Assembly: GCA_030630445.1 (NCBI GenBank)
Contig: DAOVNC010000009.1
Location: 1 to 19,821 of the forward strand
Source: Kiritimatiellales bacterium
GTDB lineage: Bacteria; Verrucomicrobiota; Kiritimatiellia; Kiritimatiellales; Pontiellaceae
DNA: 19,821 nt
Direction of reading: 5' to 3'
Shown piece by piece: positions 1 to 8,631 of this stretch (its first letter is position 1; every line of letters starts with the position of its first letter). Made by a program: the position numbers and the translations under genes. The notes beneath the pieces are model-generated. The model did no database searches, was not told the origin of the DNA, and saw only the letters and a program-made list of their open reading frames with translations.

Positions 1-1476
<1,476 letters not shown>

Positions 1477-1541
1477 CTCAACCGCAATCCAAATATATAA
1501 ACGTTTCTTCATCTGTTGACCTCCTTGGCTAAACCACGCCG

Positions 1542-2033
1542 CTACCCACGAAAAATAATAAACTTGCGGGCAACAAAGTTGATGAGCGTGGTGGAGACGG
1601 CCTTGGCGACGTAGGAAAAGCTGAAGGAAAGGCCAAAGTTGCGGATCAATGTTGCCCCGATTTCCGTGCCGATGCCGACACTGATGGCGGAAACCAGATA
1701 GAACAACCCGATCTCCTTCCATCGGCTGTGCTTGCCGGCCTCGAAAACAAACCGCACGTTCAAGAGATAGGCAACCAGGTTGGAAACCATGAAGGCGCAT
1801 ACATTTGAAATACGAAAATTGACGACGCGCACACTTTCCTCAATCGGATCGACTTGCATGTTGAACAGACGCACCAGCACATCGTCCTGGGTCAGTGCCG
1901 GAAAAAGTAGCCAAGCCACCAAAAAGCAGACCGCCATATCGATGCCCAGCGCAAACCCTCCGCATAAAGAATACTTTATGAACTGGATACCGGAGTGATT
2001 CTTTTCAAGCAGGACTTTTTTCAAATTCGCCAT
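1542..2033 (-). CDS. GtrA-family membrane protein
   Basis: A 163-residue polytopic membrane protein of the GtrA family (PF04138), whose members are thought to help move lipid-linked sugars such as undecaprenyl-phosphate-glucose across the inner membrane for surface polysaccharide modification. Family features visible are IQFIKYSLCGGFALGIDMAV at the start of TM1, a middle segment with SNLVAYLLNVRFVF, and a final LINFVARKFIIFRG. About four membrane segments are apparent. The loop between TM1 and TM2 (roughly residues 47-70) is longer than in many GtrA proteins. No strong ribosome site precedes the ATG. It is probably the first gene of a pair with the downstream secreted esterase. No partner glycosyltransferase is in the window. 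Confidence 0.85.
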   Translation of the reverse strand: MANLKKVLLEKNHSGIQFIKYSLCGGFALGIDMAVCFLVAWLLFPALTQDDVLVRLFNMQVDPIEESVRVVNFRISNVCAFMVSNLVAYLLNVRFVFEAGKHSRWKEIGLFYLVSAISVGIGTEIGATLIRNFGLSFSFSYVAKAVSTTLINFVARKFIIFRG

Positions 2034-2142
2034 AAGTCTAAGCTACCCCAGTCCCCGGTAATTAGCAAATTCCAACTTAAAGAAATGCCCCGGACTCCTA
2101 TTTTTTTATCGTGCGCAGCCGTCCGAAATGCTAGCGTCTAAA

Positions 2143-2237
2143 CCGAAGTTAGGAAAAGGAACAAAGCCCTACGTGGTTCGCGGAAATAGACAGACTTCCT
2201 CTTACCCAATGATTCCTAAAAGGGAGCTTAGCTTCGG
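2143..2237. other. Possible structured element (bulged long-range inverted repeat)
   Basis: CCGAAG followed at once by TTAGGAA (2143-2155) can pair with TTCCTAA (2213-2219) and CTTCGG (2232-2237), giving 13 pairs interrupted by a 12-base bulge on one side. This could be a small RNA or a degenerate repeat. No known riboswitch pattern is recognised. Confidence 0.25.
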
Positions 2238-2300
2238 ATCGGCGCCTGCATGCCCTTGAAAAAGGGAGGGTTCCGGAAACCGGTTTGATTCGCGCCCACA

Positions 2301-2319
2301 TCTATCACACGGTGATAGA
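2301..2319. promoter_or_regulatory. Perfect 8-bp palindrome, operator-like
   Basis: TCTATCACACGGTGATAGA is a perfect 8-bp inverted repeat around a 3-base centre. The size and spacing suit a dimeric helix-turn-helix repressor site. It lies about 255 bases before the rarA start. No regulator gene is adjacent, so the binding protein is unknown. Confidence 0.35.
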
Positions 2320-2575
2320 GGATTGTCTACGGTCGGCCAACGCGGGGCTCCTTCTCCTCACTTCGTTTTTTTGGTTCGTAATGCGCAACGGGTAATTCGT
2401 AATCTCCTCCTCCCATAAATTCGCGTGCATTGAACCACTCCCTCTGGTTGTTATTGAACCGTGCCTTTGGCACTATTTCCTTCCGGAAATTATGCATTGC
2501 GCTTTCAGAAATTATCGCTTCGCGGGCGTTCATTCGCGCTTCAATTTCTTCCCAAATCCCGCTATCTTTCCGTGC

Positions 2576-3958
2576 ATGGATCTTTTCGAGGGACAATCCA
2601 AAGCTCCGAAGCCCAAGGCCGGCGTGGGCACCGCCCCGCTTGCAGCGCGGATGCGCCCGCAGGCGCTCGATGAAATCGTTGGGCAGGATCACATCCTTGG
2701 GAGCGACAAGCTACTGCGGCGCGCCATCGAGGCCGACCGCATCAGCAGCATCATCCTCTATGGTCCACCCGGTTGCGGAAAGACGACGCTGGCGGAGGTG
2801 ATTGCCAAAACCACTGATCGTCGCTTCGAACGCACCAGCGGCGTGCTGGCCAACGTCGCGATCCTGCGCGAGCTTCTCAAAGCGGCTGTCCACTGGAAAA
2901 AAATGAACGGGCAAGAGACGATCCTGTTTATCGACGAGATCCACCGCTTCAACAAATCCCAGCAGGACGTATTGCTTCCCTATGTTGAAAACGGCGACAT
3001 CATCCTCATCGGAGCCACCACGCACAACCCCTTCTTTTTCATCAATACCCCGCTCAACTCGCGCTCGCAGATTTTCCAGCTCCGGCCGTTGGACGAGGCA
3101 TCGGTCGTGAAGGTGCTGGAACGCGCGCTGACCGCACCGACGGGTCTGAACGGGCTCGTCACCGCATCGGAAGACGGGCTGGCGCATCTCGCGGCGGTTT
3201 GTGAAGGCGATGCCCGCCGCGCGCTGAATGCACTGGAGATCGCCGCCCTCACCACCCCGCCGAACGACGGCGGCATGGTGCATCTAACAAAACATGAGAT
3301 TGAAGAGTCGGTACAGAAGAAGGCCGTGAACTACGACCACGACGAAGACGAACACTACGACACCATCTCGGCCTTCATCAAAAGCGTGCGCGGCTCCGAC
3401 CCCAACGCAGCGGTCTACTGGCTGGCCAAGATGCTCTATGCCGGAGAGGATCCACGTTTCATCGCGCGGCGGCTGGTGATCCTCGCCTCGGAGGATATCG
3501 GCAACGCCGACCCGCGCGGGCTTACGCTCGCCGTCTCCGCGATGCAGGCGGTCGAATTCATCGGGATGCCCGAAGGCCGCATCACGCTCTCGCAAGCCAC
3601 CACCTACCTCGCGTGCGCCCCGAAGAGCAACGCGGCCTACCTCGCCATAAACGCCGCACTCGGCGACGTTGAAAACGGACGCACCCTGCCCGTGCCCAAG
3701 CATCTTCAAAGCGGCCCGAAGCCCGATAAAGGCGATGTGGAATACAAGTATGCCCACAATGGCGACGGCCACTTTGTCGATCAGGAATATGTCCCGACCG
3801 ACAAGGTCTACTACGAGCCGACCCACCAAGGCTACGAGGAGACCATCCGCAAGCGCATCGAACACTGGAACGGCCTGCGGAACCGCAGAACGCCGAACAA
3901 GGACGCAAAGCGAGGCTGGAGGAACGACGGCAACGACCACAGGGAGAGGCAATCCTGA
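2576..3958 (+). CDS. rarA: Replication-associated recombination protein A (RarA/MgsA AAA+ ATPase)
   Basis: RarA is a clamp-loader-like AAA+ ATPase that acts at stalled replication forks. The protein has 460 residues, slightly above the usual 440 or so. Walker A is GPPGCGKT (63-70), Walker B LFIDE (117-121), and the sensor region GATTHNP (146-152) is followed by NSRSQIF. The N-terminal PLAARMRPQALDEIVGQ is typical of the family, which supports the start at 2576 although no clear ribosome site precedes it; an upstream in-frame ATG at 2492 would add 28 residues unlike the family. The C-terminal half has the conserved tetramerisation region (ASEDIGNADPRGL, YLACAPKSNAAY). The last 25 residues are a basic tail. 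The stop TGA abuts an ATG of the following frame, so downstream genes may be translationally coupled. Confidence 0.95.
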   Translation: MDLFEGQSKAPKPKAGVGTAPLAARMRPQALDEIVGQDHILGSDKLLRRAIEADRISSIILYGPPGCGKTTLAEVIAKTTDRRFERTSGVLANVAILRELLKAAVHWKKMNGQETILFIDEIHRFNKSQQDVLLPYVENGDIILIGATTHNPFFFINTPLNSRSQIFQLRPLDEASVVKVLERALTAPTGLNGLVTASEDGLAHLAAVCEGDARRALNALEIAALTTPPNDGGMVHLTKHEIEESVQKKAVNYDHDEDEHYDTISAFIKSVRGSDPNAAVYWLAKMLYAGEDPRFIARRLVILASEDIGNADPRGLTLAVSAMQAVEFIGMPEGRITLSQATTYLACAPKSNAAYLAINAALGDVENGRTLPVPKHLQSGPKPDKGDVEYKYAHNGDGHFVDQEYVPTDKVYYEPTHQGYEETIRKRIEHWNGLRNRRTPNKDAKRGWRNDGNDHRERQS

Positions 3959-4114
3959 ATGTCGAAGGAACGGATACGCCGCGAAATCGCAGAAGCCCGC
4001 AAAGTGGGATACCGCCCTGCATCTGTTGGTTGCCGGACTGGGGTGATTTTCGTCTGGATATCGACATCAGAACTGCTACGTTTGTTTCACCCAAAAGGAG
4101 ATCGAGTTAAACCA

Positions 4115-4426
4115 ATGTGCAAGAAAATCCATGTGGCAAAGGCAAAGAATGATGGATGGGTCGTCCGCGAAGGGCGCAAAGCCCGACCGACACGTACATT
4201 CAAAGTAAAAACCGATGCGGTCAGAGCGGCAAAGAAAATGGGCCATTCCGGCGGATTTGTTGTGATTCATAATGCCGACGGAAAAATTTCAGAAGTCAGG
4301 CGGTACAAATCCGCAACGGGCAACGAAAAGGTTCACGTACAGTCCGCTCCGGTTAAAAGCCGCCTGTCGAAACCAGACATCTACAGAGCCATTGCCACCG
4401 TTGAAATGAAAACCGCTGTCGGCTAG
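4115..4426 (+). CDS. DUF2188-family small protein
   Basis: A 103-residue basic protein. Residues 5-64 match the DUF2188 pattern: HVAKAKNDGWVVREG, then a Lys/Arg-rich strand, then TDAVRAAKKMG, then FVVIHNADGKISEVRRY. DUF2188 proteins have no established biochemical function. The ATG at 4115 begins just before the domain; AAGGAG lies 14 bases upstream, which is rather far. The same frame is open back to an ATG at 3959, directly abutting the rarA stop, and that longer 155-residue form cannot be excluded, but its first 52 residues look unlike a domain. The stop lies 9 bases before the next gene, so the two are probably translated together. A joint role is inferred from this spacing only. Confidence 0.7.
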   Translation: MCKKIHVAKAKNDGWVVREGRKARPTRTFKVKTDAVRAAKKMGHSGGFVVIHNADGKISEVRRYKSATGNEKVHVQSAPVKSRLSKPDIYRAIATVEMKTAVG

Positions 4427-4435
4427 ACATTGTTC

Positions 4436-5035
4436 ATGGACAACAACGGCAACGTCTTCATCAACTGTCCGTTTGACTCGGAGTACAGCCCTCTCTTCGA
4501 TGCCATCCTGTTCACCGTATTCTGTTGCAGCTTCAGACCGCGCTGCGCCTACGAGGCCGGCGACGAGGATCGCCTCAACCGGATTTGCGCAATTATCAAA
4601 GAGTGCGATTACGGCATCCACGACCTCTCCAGAACCGAGTTGAACGCCGAAAACCTGCCGCGTTTCAACATGCCGCTCGAACTGGGCATATTCATCGGAG
4701 CAAAACGGTTTGGCGGGTCACATCAGAAGAAGAAACACTATCTCACTCTGGATACCGAAAAGTATCGTTATCTAAAGTTTATCTCGGATCTGGGCGGACA
4801 GGATCCCAAGGAGCACAACAACGATCCAGCCGAAGCAATCAAAAGGGTTCGCAACTGGCTGAAATCCCATTCGGACGGCTCCATGCCCGGCGCAACAGCC
4901 ATCCAGAACCATTACAGGAATTATCTAGTCCAGCGACTCAACCTTCTAATTGAAAACAACTTAACAGAAGAAGATGCGGAATACAGCGACACGACCAGCA
5001 TCATGGAAGCATGGGTCGACTTCCACCTGTCTTAG
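4436..5035 (+). CDS. TIR/nucleoside deoxyribosyltransferase-like protein of unknown function
   Basis: A soluble 199-residue protein without signal peptide. NVFINCPFD (6-14) forms a first strand and loop. FDAILFTVF is the first helix. CDYGIHDLSRTE (57-68) resembles the strand and loop of Rossmann-like nucleotide-binding folds, and RFNMPLELGIFIGAKRFG (76-93) has a Glu82-Leu-Gly helix like the catalytic-glutamate helix of nucleoside 2-deoxyribosyltransferases and TIR NADases. The C-terminal half (YLTLDTEKYRYLKFISDLGG and a helical tail) is probably family-specific. I recognise a recurrent bacterial family but no established function. A role in nucleotide or NAD metabolism, or in defence, is inference from fold-like motifs. 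The ATG at 4436 is preferred; a TTG at 4430 is possible. It follows the DUF2188 gene by 9 bases. Confidence 0.75.
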   Translation: MDNNGNVFINCPFDSEYSPLFDAILFTVFCCSFRPRCAYEAGDEDRLNRICAIIKECDYGIHDLSRTELNAENLPRFNMPLELGIFIGAKRFGGSHQKKKHYLTLDTEKYRYLKFISDLGGQDPKEHNNDPAEAIKRVRNWLKSHSDGSMPGATAIQNHYRNYLVQRLNLLIENNLTEEDAEYSDTTSIMEAWVDFHLS

Positions 5036-5062
5036 AAACCGGCAACGAACCGACTCACTTAT

Positions 5063-5623
5063 ATGCCCCGGACCAAACAACAGCTCCGCACGGAAATTGC
5101 CGCCAAACGCAAGGCGCTGGAACCCGAATGGCTGGAACCCGCCAGCGCTCGGGTGGTGGAAAATTTCCAGGCACTGGATGCCTTCCAATCCGCAAAAACC
5201 GTCGCGCTCTACATCGCCATTGGCGGCGAAGTGAATCTCGAAACGCTGTTTCCAACGTGCTGGAAACTCGACAAGCGCACGTGTATTCCTGTTTTCAACG
5301 AGGGAACCAAACTCTATGAAATGGCCGAAATCGCGGATGACACCCCCTGCCGCATAGGCCACTACGGCATCCGCGAGCCGATCTCCCCCACCCTCGTTTC
5401 CATGGAACAAATCGACTTGATTGCCGTGCCCGGCGTCGCTTTCGACCCACAGGGCAACCGTCTAGGACGCGGCGGTGGCCACTATGACCGCCTGCTGGAC
5501 GGCTTTTCCGGAGATGCAGCCGCCGTCGCCTTCGATTTCCAGATTCTGCCCGGAATCCCCACCGATGCGCACGACAAGCCCGTGCAGTGCATTGCGACCG
5601 AATCGAAAATTCTTAATATTTGA
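5063..5623 (+). CDS. 5-formyltetrahydrofolate cyclo-ligase (MTHFS family)
   Basis: This enzyme converts 5-formyltetrahydrofolate to 5,10-methenyltetrahydrofolate using ATP in the cytoplasmic one-carbon pathway. Its length (186 residues) is normal for the family. The N-terminal basic helix (RTEIAAKRKAL) and the signature GVAFDPQGNRLGRGGGHYDR (124-143), which forms the ATP and folate site, are both complete. YIAIGGEVNLETL (50-62) is the usual central segment. The gene starts 27 bases after the TIR-like gene without an evident ribosome site, so it may belong to the rarA transcript or have a weak start. No 6S RNA is recognised next to it. Confidence 0.95.
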   Translation: MPRTKQQLRTEIAAKRKALEPEWLEPASARVVENFQALDAFQSAKTVALYIAIGGEVNLETLFPTCWKLDKRTCIPVFNEGTKLYEMAEIADDTPCRIGHYGIREPISPTLVSMEQIDLIAVPGVAFDPQGNRLGRGGGHYDRLLDGFSGDAAAVAFDFQILPGIPTDAHDKPVQCIATESKILNI

Positions 5624-5631
5624 ACGAACGT

Positions 5632-5659
5632 TAGACAAAGCCTGCTGTCGCAGTATAGT
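5632..5659 (+). promoter_or_regulatory. Candidate sigma70-type promoter for rny
   Basis: TAGACA (5632-5637) and TATAGT (5654-5659) are separated by 16 bases, just after the cyclo-ligase stop. Transcription would start near 5666 and give a leader of about 100 nt before rny. Similarity to the consensus is the only support. Confidence 0.5.
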
Positions 5660-5681
5660 ATTGCGCGTTCAAACAATAAGG

Positions 5682-5742
5682 GGATCGCTTCCGCCCAGAT
5701 GTTGCAACACCATTGCTTCGGGCTTTCCATGGGGCGCGATCC
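5682..5742 (+). promoter_or_regulatory. Folded 5' leader of rny
   Basis: GGATCGC (5682-5688) pairs perfectly with GCGATCC (5736-5742). Inside, GCCC (5693-5696) can pair with GGGC (5720-5723), and TGTTGCAACA (5700-5709) is a 10-base palindrome. The fold ends 8 bases before the strong ribosome site AAGGAGG (5751-5757). It could control translation or RNase Y autoregulation, but matches no known riboswitch. Confidence 0.4.
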
Positions 5743-5763
5743 AACATGAAAAGGAGGTTTACC

Positions 5764-7323
5764 ATGGAAGAAATGTTTACCGGACAGGCTTTGATCGTCA
5801 ACATTGCCTTTATTGTGCTTGGATTCTTTTTCCATGCATACATCACCAAAACCAACGCCATAGCGGCCAGCAAGCAGAGCAAGTCCATTCTGGACAAGGC
5901 CCAGAAGGAAGCCGACATCGTGCGCCGCGAAGCCAAGGTACAGGCCAAGGATGCCGTGCTGCGCGCCCGCGAAAATTCCGAGAAGGAAAGCTCCTCCCAG
6001 CGCAAGGATATTCTGGACTTGGAAAAACGGGTGGTCGGGCGCGAAAAAAACCTTTCGAGCAAACTGGAAATGCTCAGCAGCAAGGATCTGCAGCTCGCGG
6101 GGCGTCTCACCGAAGTCCAAGACCAGAAGGATGTGCTCAAGGAAAAGGGAAAAGAACTCGAAGGCCTGATCCAGGAAGAAACCAACCGCATCGAAAAAGC
6201 GGCCAACCTCTCCAAAGACGACGCCCGTAAAACCATCATGACCCGCATGGAAGACGAGTTGAAAGCCGAAGCCGGCGGTTTGATCCGGCATGTTCAAAAA
6301 GAAGCCAAGCAAGAGGCCGAAAAGAAGGCCCGGGAACTCATTGCCATCGCGGTTCAACGCTACGCCGCCGAAACCGTGTGCGACCTTACAACCAGCACCG
6401 TGTCCCTTGTAAGCGACGACATCAAGGGCCGTATTATCGGCCGGGAAGGCCGCAACATTAAATCGTTTGAAGCCGAAACGGGTGTCAATGTACTCATTGA
6501 CGAAACCCCGGAAGTGGTGGTTCTTTCCAGCTTCGACCCCATTCGCCGCGAAGTGGCGCGCATAGCCCTTGAAGAGCTGATCGAGGACGGACGCATCCAT
6601 CCCGTACGCATCGAGGAAACCGTCGCCAAGGTGCGCAAAGAACTCGATACCAGCATCCGTCGCGCAGGAGAGGAAGCCCTCTTCGGTCTCGGAATCACCG
6701 GCGTCGCTCCCAAACTCGTGCAAATCCTCGGCAAGCTGAAGTTCCGGACCAGCTACAAGCAAAACGTACTCGACCATTCCGTCGAGGCCGCGCACCTTCT
6801 TGCCATCATGGCGGCCGAATTGGGGCTCGACGTCAAACTGGCCAAGCGCATCGGAATTTTCCACGATATCGGCAAGGCCGTCGATCACGAGGTTGAGGGT
6901 GGACATGCGACCATTGGCGCCAACCTGCTCAGGAAACATGGCGAGGACAGCGTGGTCTACACCGCCATCGGCGCCCAGCATGAAGACATGGACCGCTCCA
7001 ACGTCTATGCCGTGCTGTGCGATGCCGCCGATGCCATGACCGCTGCGCGGCCGGGCGCACGCATGGAAACCACCGACCTCTACATCCAGCGACTCGAAAA
7101 AATCGAGAAGATCTGCAACCAATATGCAGGCGTCAAAAGCAGCTACGCCGTCCAGGCCGGACGCGAGGTACGCATCATGGTCGAACCCGAAACATTCACC
7201 GACCATGCCACCCAATTGCTGGCTCGCAACATTGCCAAGCAGATCGGCAAGGAAGTCAAGGTTCCGGGCGTCGTCCGCGTCACCGTAATCCGCGAAATGC
7301 GATGCGTCGAATATGCAAAATAA
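5764..7323 (+). CDS. rny: Ribonuclease Y
   Basis: RNase Y is a membrane-anchored endoribonuclease that starts mRNA decay. The 519-residue length matches the family. A single N-terminal membrane segment (ALIVNIAFIVLGFFFHAYI, about 9-27) is followed by a long charged coiled coil (about 35-200). The KH RNA-binding domain has GREGRNIKSFE (226-236). The HD domain shows DHSVEAAHL and the metal-binding His367-Asp368 in FHDIGK, followed by GGHATIGA. The ATG at 5764 is chosen because AAGGAGG lies 6 bases upstream and the protein then starts with the usual short tail before the membrane segment; upstream in-frame ATGs would lengthen it without family support. Together with rnr downstream, two major RNA-decay enzymes sit within this window. 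Confidence 0.97.
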   Translation: MEEMFTGQALIVNIAFIVLGFFFHAYITKTNAIAASKQSKSILDKAQKEADIVRREAKVQAKDAVLRARENSEKESSSQRKDILDLEKRVVGREKNLSSKLEMLSSKDLQLAGRLTEVQDQKDVLKEKGKELEGLIQEETNRIEKAANLSKDDARKTIMTRMEDELKAEAGGLIRHVQKEAKQEAEKKARELIAIAVQRYAAETVCDLTTSTVSLVSDDIKGRIIGREGRNIKSFEAETGVNVLIDETPEVVVLSSFDPIRREVARIALEELIEDGRIHPVRIEETVAKVRKELDTSIRRAGEEALFGLGITGVAPKLVQILGKLKFRTSYKQNVLDHSVEAAHLLAIMAAELGLDVKLAKRIGIFHDIGKAVDHEVEGGHATIGANLLRKHGEDSVVYTAIGAQHEDMDRSNVYAVLCDAADAMTAARPGARMETTDLYIQRLEKIEKICNQYAGVKSSYAVQAGREVRIMVEPETFTDHATQLLARNIAKQIGKEVKVPGVVRVTVIREMRCVEYAK

Positions 7324-7360
7324 TGCGTAATGCGTAATCGGACTATCACCCATTACGCAT
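7323..7360. repeat. Inverted repeat between rny and upp
   Basis: ATGCGTAATG (7323-7332) is partly repeated in tandem as ATGCGTAAT (7330-7338), and both can pair with CATTACGCAT (7351-7360). It begins at the rny stop and could be a processing site or weak terminator. It resembles the GTAATGCGCAA segment near 2378-2388, which suggests a dispersed repeat family. Confidence 0.6.
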
Positions 7361-7376
7361 CACGAAAAGGAAACCC

Positions 7377-8000
7377 ATGGGCAAACTGGTTGAACTAAAG
7401 CATCCGCTGGTGAGCCATCACCTGGCCACCTTGCGCGACCAATCCACCCCGCCGCACCAGTTTCGCGAGCAGGTCCGCCGCCTCTCCCTGCTGCTCGCCT
7501 ACGAAGCAACGGCCGGACTGCCCCTCAAACCCGTCAGCGTCAGGACCCCGCTTACGGAAACAGAATGCGAAGAGCTGGGTTGCCGAATTGGCCTTGTTCC
7601 AATCCTGCGTGCCGGGCTAGGCATGTCCGATGCCGTTCAGGATTTGATTCCGCAGGCCGAGGTGTGGCACCTCGGTTTCTATCGCGACGAGTCAACATGC
7701 CAGCCCATCGAATACTACCAAAAATTTTCCGCCCACCCGCCAGAGACCGCCTTTATCCTCGATCCCATGCTGGCCACGGGCGGTTCCGCCTGCGAAGGCA
7801 TCGACAGGGTGAAGAAATGGGGGGTGGATAAAATTTCCCTGCTCTGCATCATCGCCGCGCCGGAGGGCATCGAAAAGGTTTCCGCCGCACATACCGATGT
7901 CGATATTTTCGTCTGCGCCATTGACGACCACCTCAATGAAAATGCATACATCGTTCCCGGACTCGGCGACGCCGGCGACCGCATTTTCAACACGCTGTAG
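7377..8000 (+). CDS. upp: Uracil phosphoribosyltransferase
   Basis: This enzyme makes UMP from uracil and PRPP in pyrimidine salvage. The length of 207 residues is standard. RIGLVPILRAGLGMSD (70-85) is the typical central segment. The PRPP-binding loop FILDPMLATGGSA lies at 126-138, and the uracil-binding C-terminal YIVPGLGDAGDRIFNT closes the protein. AAAAGG lies 6 bases before the ATG. The gene starts 53 bases after rny, beyond a folded repeat, and ends 32 bases before the Ni-SOD gene, so the three may share transcripts. Confidence 0.97.
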   Translation: MGKLVELKHPLVSHHLATLRDQSTPPHQFREQVRRLSLLLAYEATAGLPLKPVSVRTPLTETECEELGCRIGLVPILRAGLGMSDAVQDLIPQAEVWHLGFYRDESTCQPIEYYQKFSAHPPETAFILDPMLATGGSACEGIDRVKKWGVDKISLLCIIAAPEGIEKVSAAHTDVDIFVCAIDDHLNENAYIVPGLGDAGDRIFNTL

Positions 8001-8032
8001 AAAATAGAAACCCAAACCAAAGGAGTAGTACC

Positions 8033-8473
8033 ATGAATAAAGCAGCTAGATATTTGACCGTTCTGGTCTTGTTTGCTGTAGCCACCACCGCAACCGTGCG
8101 GGCACACTGTCAGATTCCCTGTGGAATCTACAACGACGAAGCCCGCTTTGTCCTCATGAAAGAGCACGTGGCCACCATCGAGAAATCGATGAAGCAGATC
8201 GAGGCGGACCCCAACCAAAACCAGACCGTGCGCTGGATTATGAACAAGGACAAGCATGCCGACGAGCTGAGCGAGATTGTGACCTATTATTTCATGGCGC
8301 AGCGCATCAAGCCCGGCAAGGAAAACTATGAGCAGGAACTAAAGGCCCTGCACGGCATCCTGGTTTATTCCATGAAAGCCAAGCAAACCACTGATCTCGC
8401 AAACGTAGAAAAGCTCAAGGAACTCATCCACGACTTCGAGCACAGCTACATGGGCGAAAAGCATACGCATTAG
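8033..8473 (+). CDS. sodN: Nickel-containing superoxide dismutase with Sec signal peptide
   Basis: Ni-SOD converts superoxide to oxygen and hydrogen peroxide using a nickel ion held by the N-terminal hook of the mature protein. After a clear 24-residue signal peptide (MNKAARY, hydrophobic LTVLVLFAVATTA, then VRA), the sequence continues HCQIPCGIY, matching the family hook HCDLPCGVY. His1, Cys2 and Cys6 of the mature form are the nickel ligands and Tyr9 is also kept. The mature length of 122 residues fits Ni-SOD (about 117). Cleavage after VRA by signal peptidase would free exactly His1, so export would also do the maturation that the SodX protease performs elsewhere; no sodX is next to this gene. 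AAAGGAG lies 7 bases before the ATG. The enzyme should be periplasmic or extracellular. Confidence 0.92.
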   Translation: MNKAARYLTVLVLFAVATTATVRAHCQIPCGIYNDEARFVLMKEHVATIEKSMKQIEADPNQNQTVRWIMNKDKHADELSEIVTYYFMAQRIKPGKENYEQELKALHGILVYSMKAKQTTDLANVEKLKELIHDFEHSYMGEKHTH

Positions 8474-8506
8474 ATTGTAGCCGCGATCAGATGCAACGCC
8501 GTTGAT

Positions 8507-8592
8507 TGGTGTAGAGCGCGGCTCTCGAAGAGGCCGCGCTGATCCTGCCCGAGCGACCAACGCGCCCCCTCCGGGAGGCACGTCCTACACCA
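8507..8592. repeat. Folded REP-like intergenic element
   Basis: TGGTGTAG (8507-8514) pairs perfectly with CTACACCA (8585-8592), closing an 86-base element. Inside, AGCGCGGC (8515-8522) pairs with GCCGCGCT (8533-8540) with an inner CTC/GAG, and a second small hairpin is formed by CCTCC/GGGAGG. It lies between the convergent sodN and yraN genes. It looks like a dispersed palindromic repeat and may also end transcription from both sides. No transposase is adjacent. Confidence 0.6.
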
Positions 8593-8631
8593 GGGTTGAA
8601 AAGGACTTGGAGAAGGTCACTCTGTCTACAT

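Larger units (their letters stand above)
2034..2575. other. Gene-poor stretch between the GtrA-like gene and rarA
   Basis: No convincing gene is seen in these 542 bases. The stretch should hold the minus-strand promoter of the GtrA-like gene and the plus-strand promoter of rarA, but no strong -35/-10 pair stands out. It contains a possible long-range fold (2143-2237), a perfect 8-bp palindrome (2301-2319), and a GTAATGCG/GTAATTCG-type repeat near 2377-2404 that resembles one after rny. A minus-strand frame covers 2327-2692 but runs into rarA and is not convincing. Confidence 0.5.

Noticed and set aside
2492..2575. A longer RarA start
   Set aside because: The added 28 residues are unlike RarA N-termini, and the family pattern begins just after the ATG at 2576.
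2327..2692. A 121-residue minus-strand frame before rarA
   Set aside because: It starts inside rarA, overlaps its first 117 bases, has no recognisable domain or ribosome site, and ends in translated repeat-like sequence (DYELPVAHYE).
3959..4114. A longer N-terminus for the DUF2188 protein
   Set aside because: The added 52 residues show no domain and the conserved part begins at the ATG at 4115; kept only as an alternative in that entry.
5482..7353. A 623-residue minus-strand frame across rny
   Set aside because: It is antisense to a well-supported gene and is rich in the Gly/Phe/Asp/His pattern produced by reading codons backwards.
7321..7360. A possible CRISPR repeat array
   Set aside because: The units are only about 8-10 bases, partly overlapping and without spacers; no cas genes are near.
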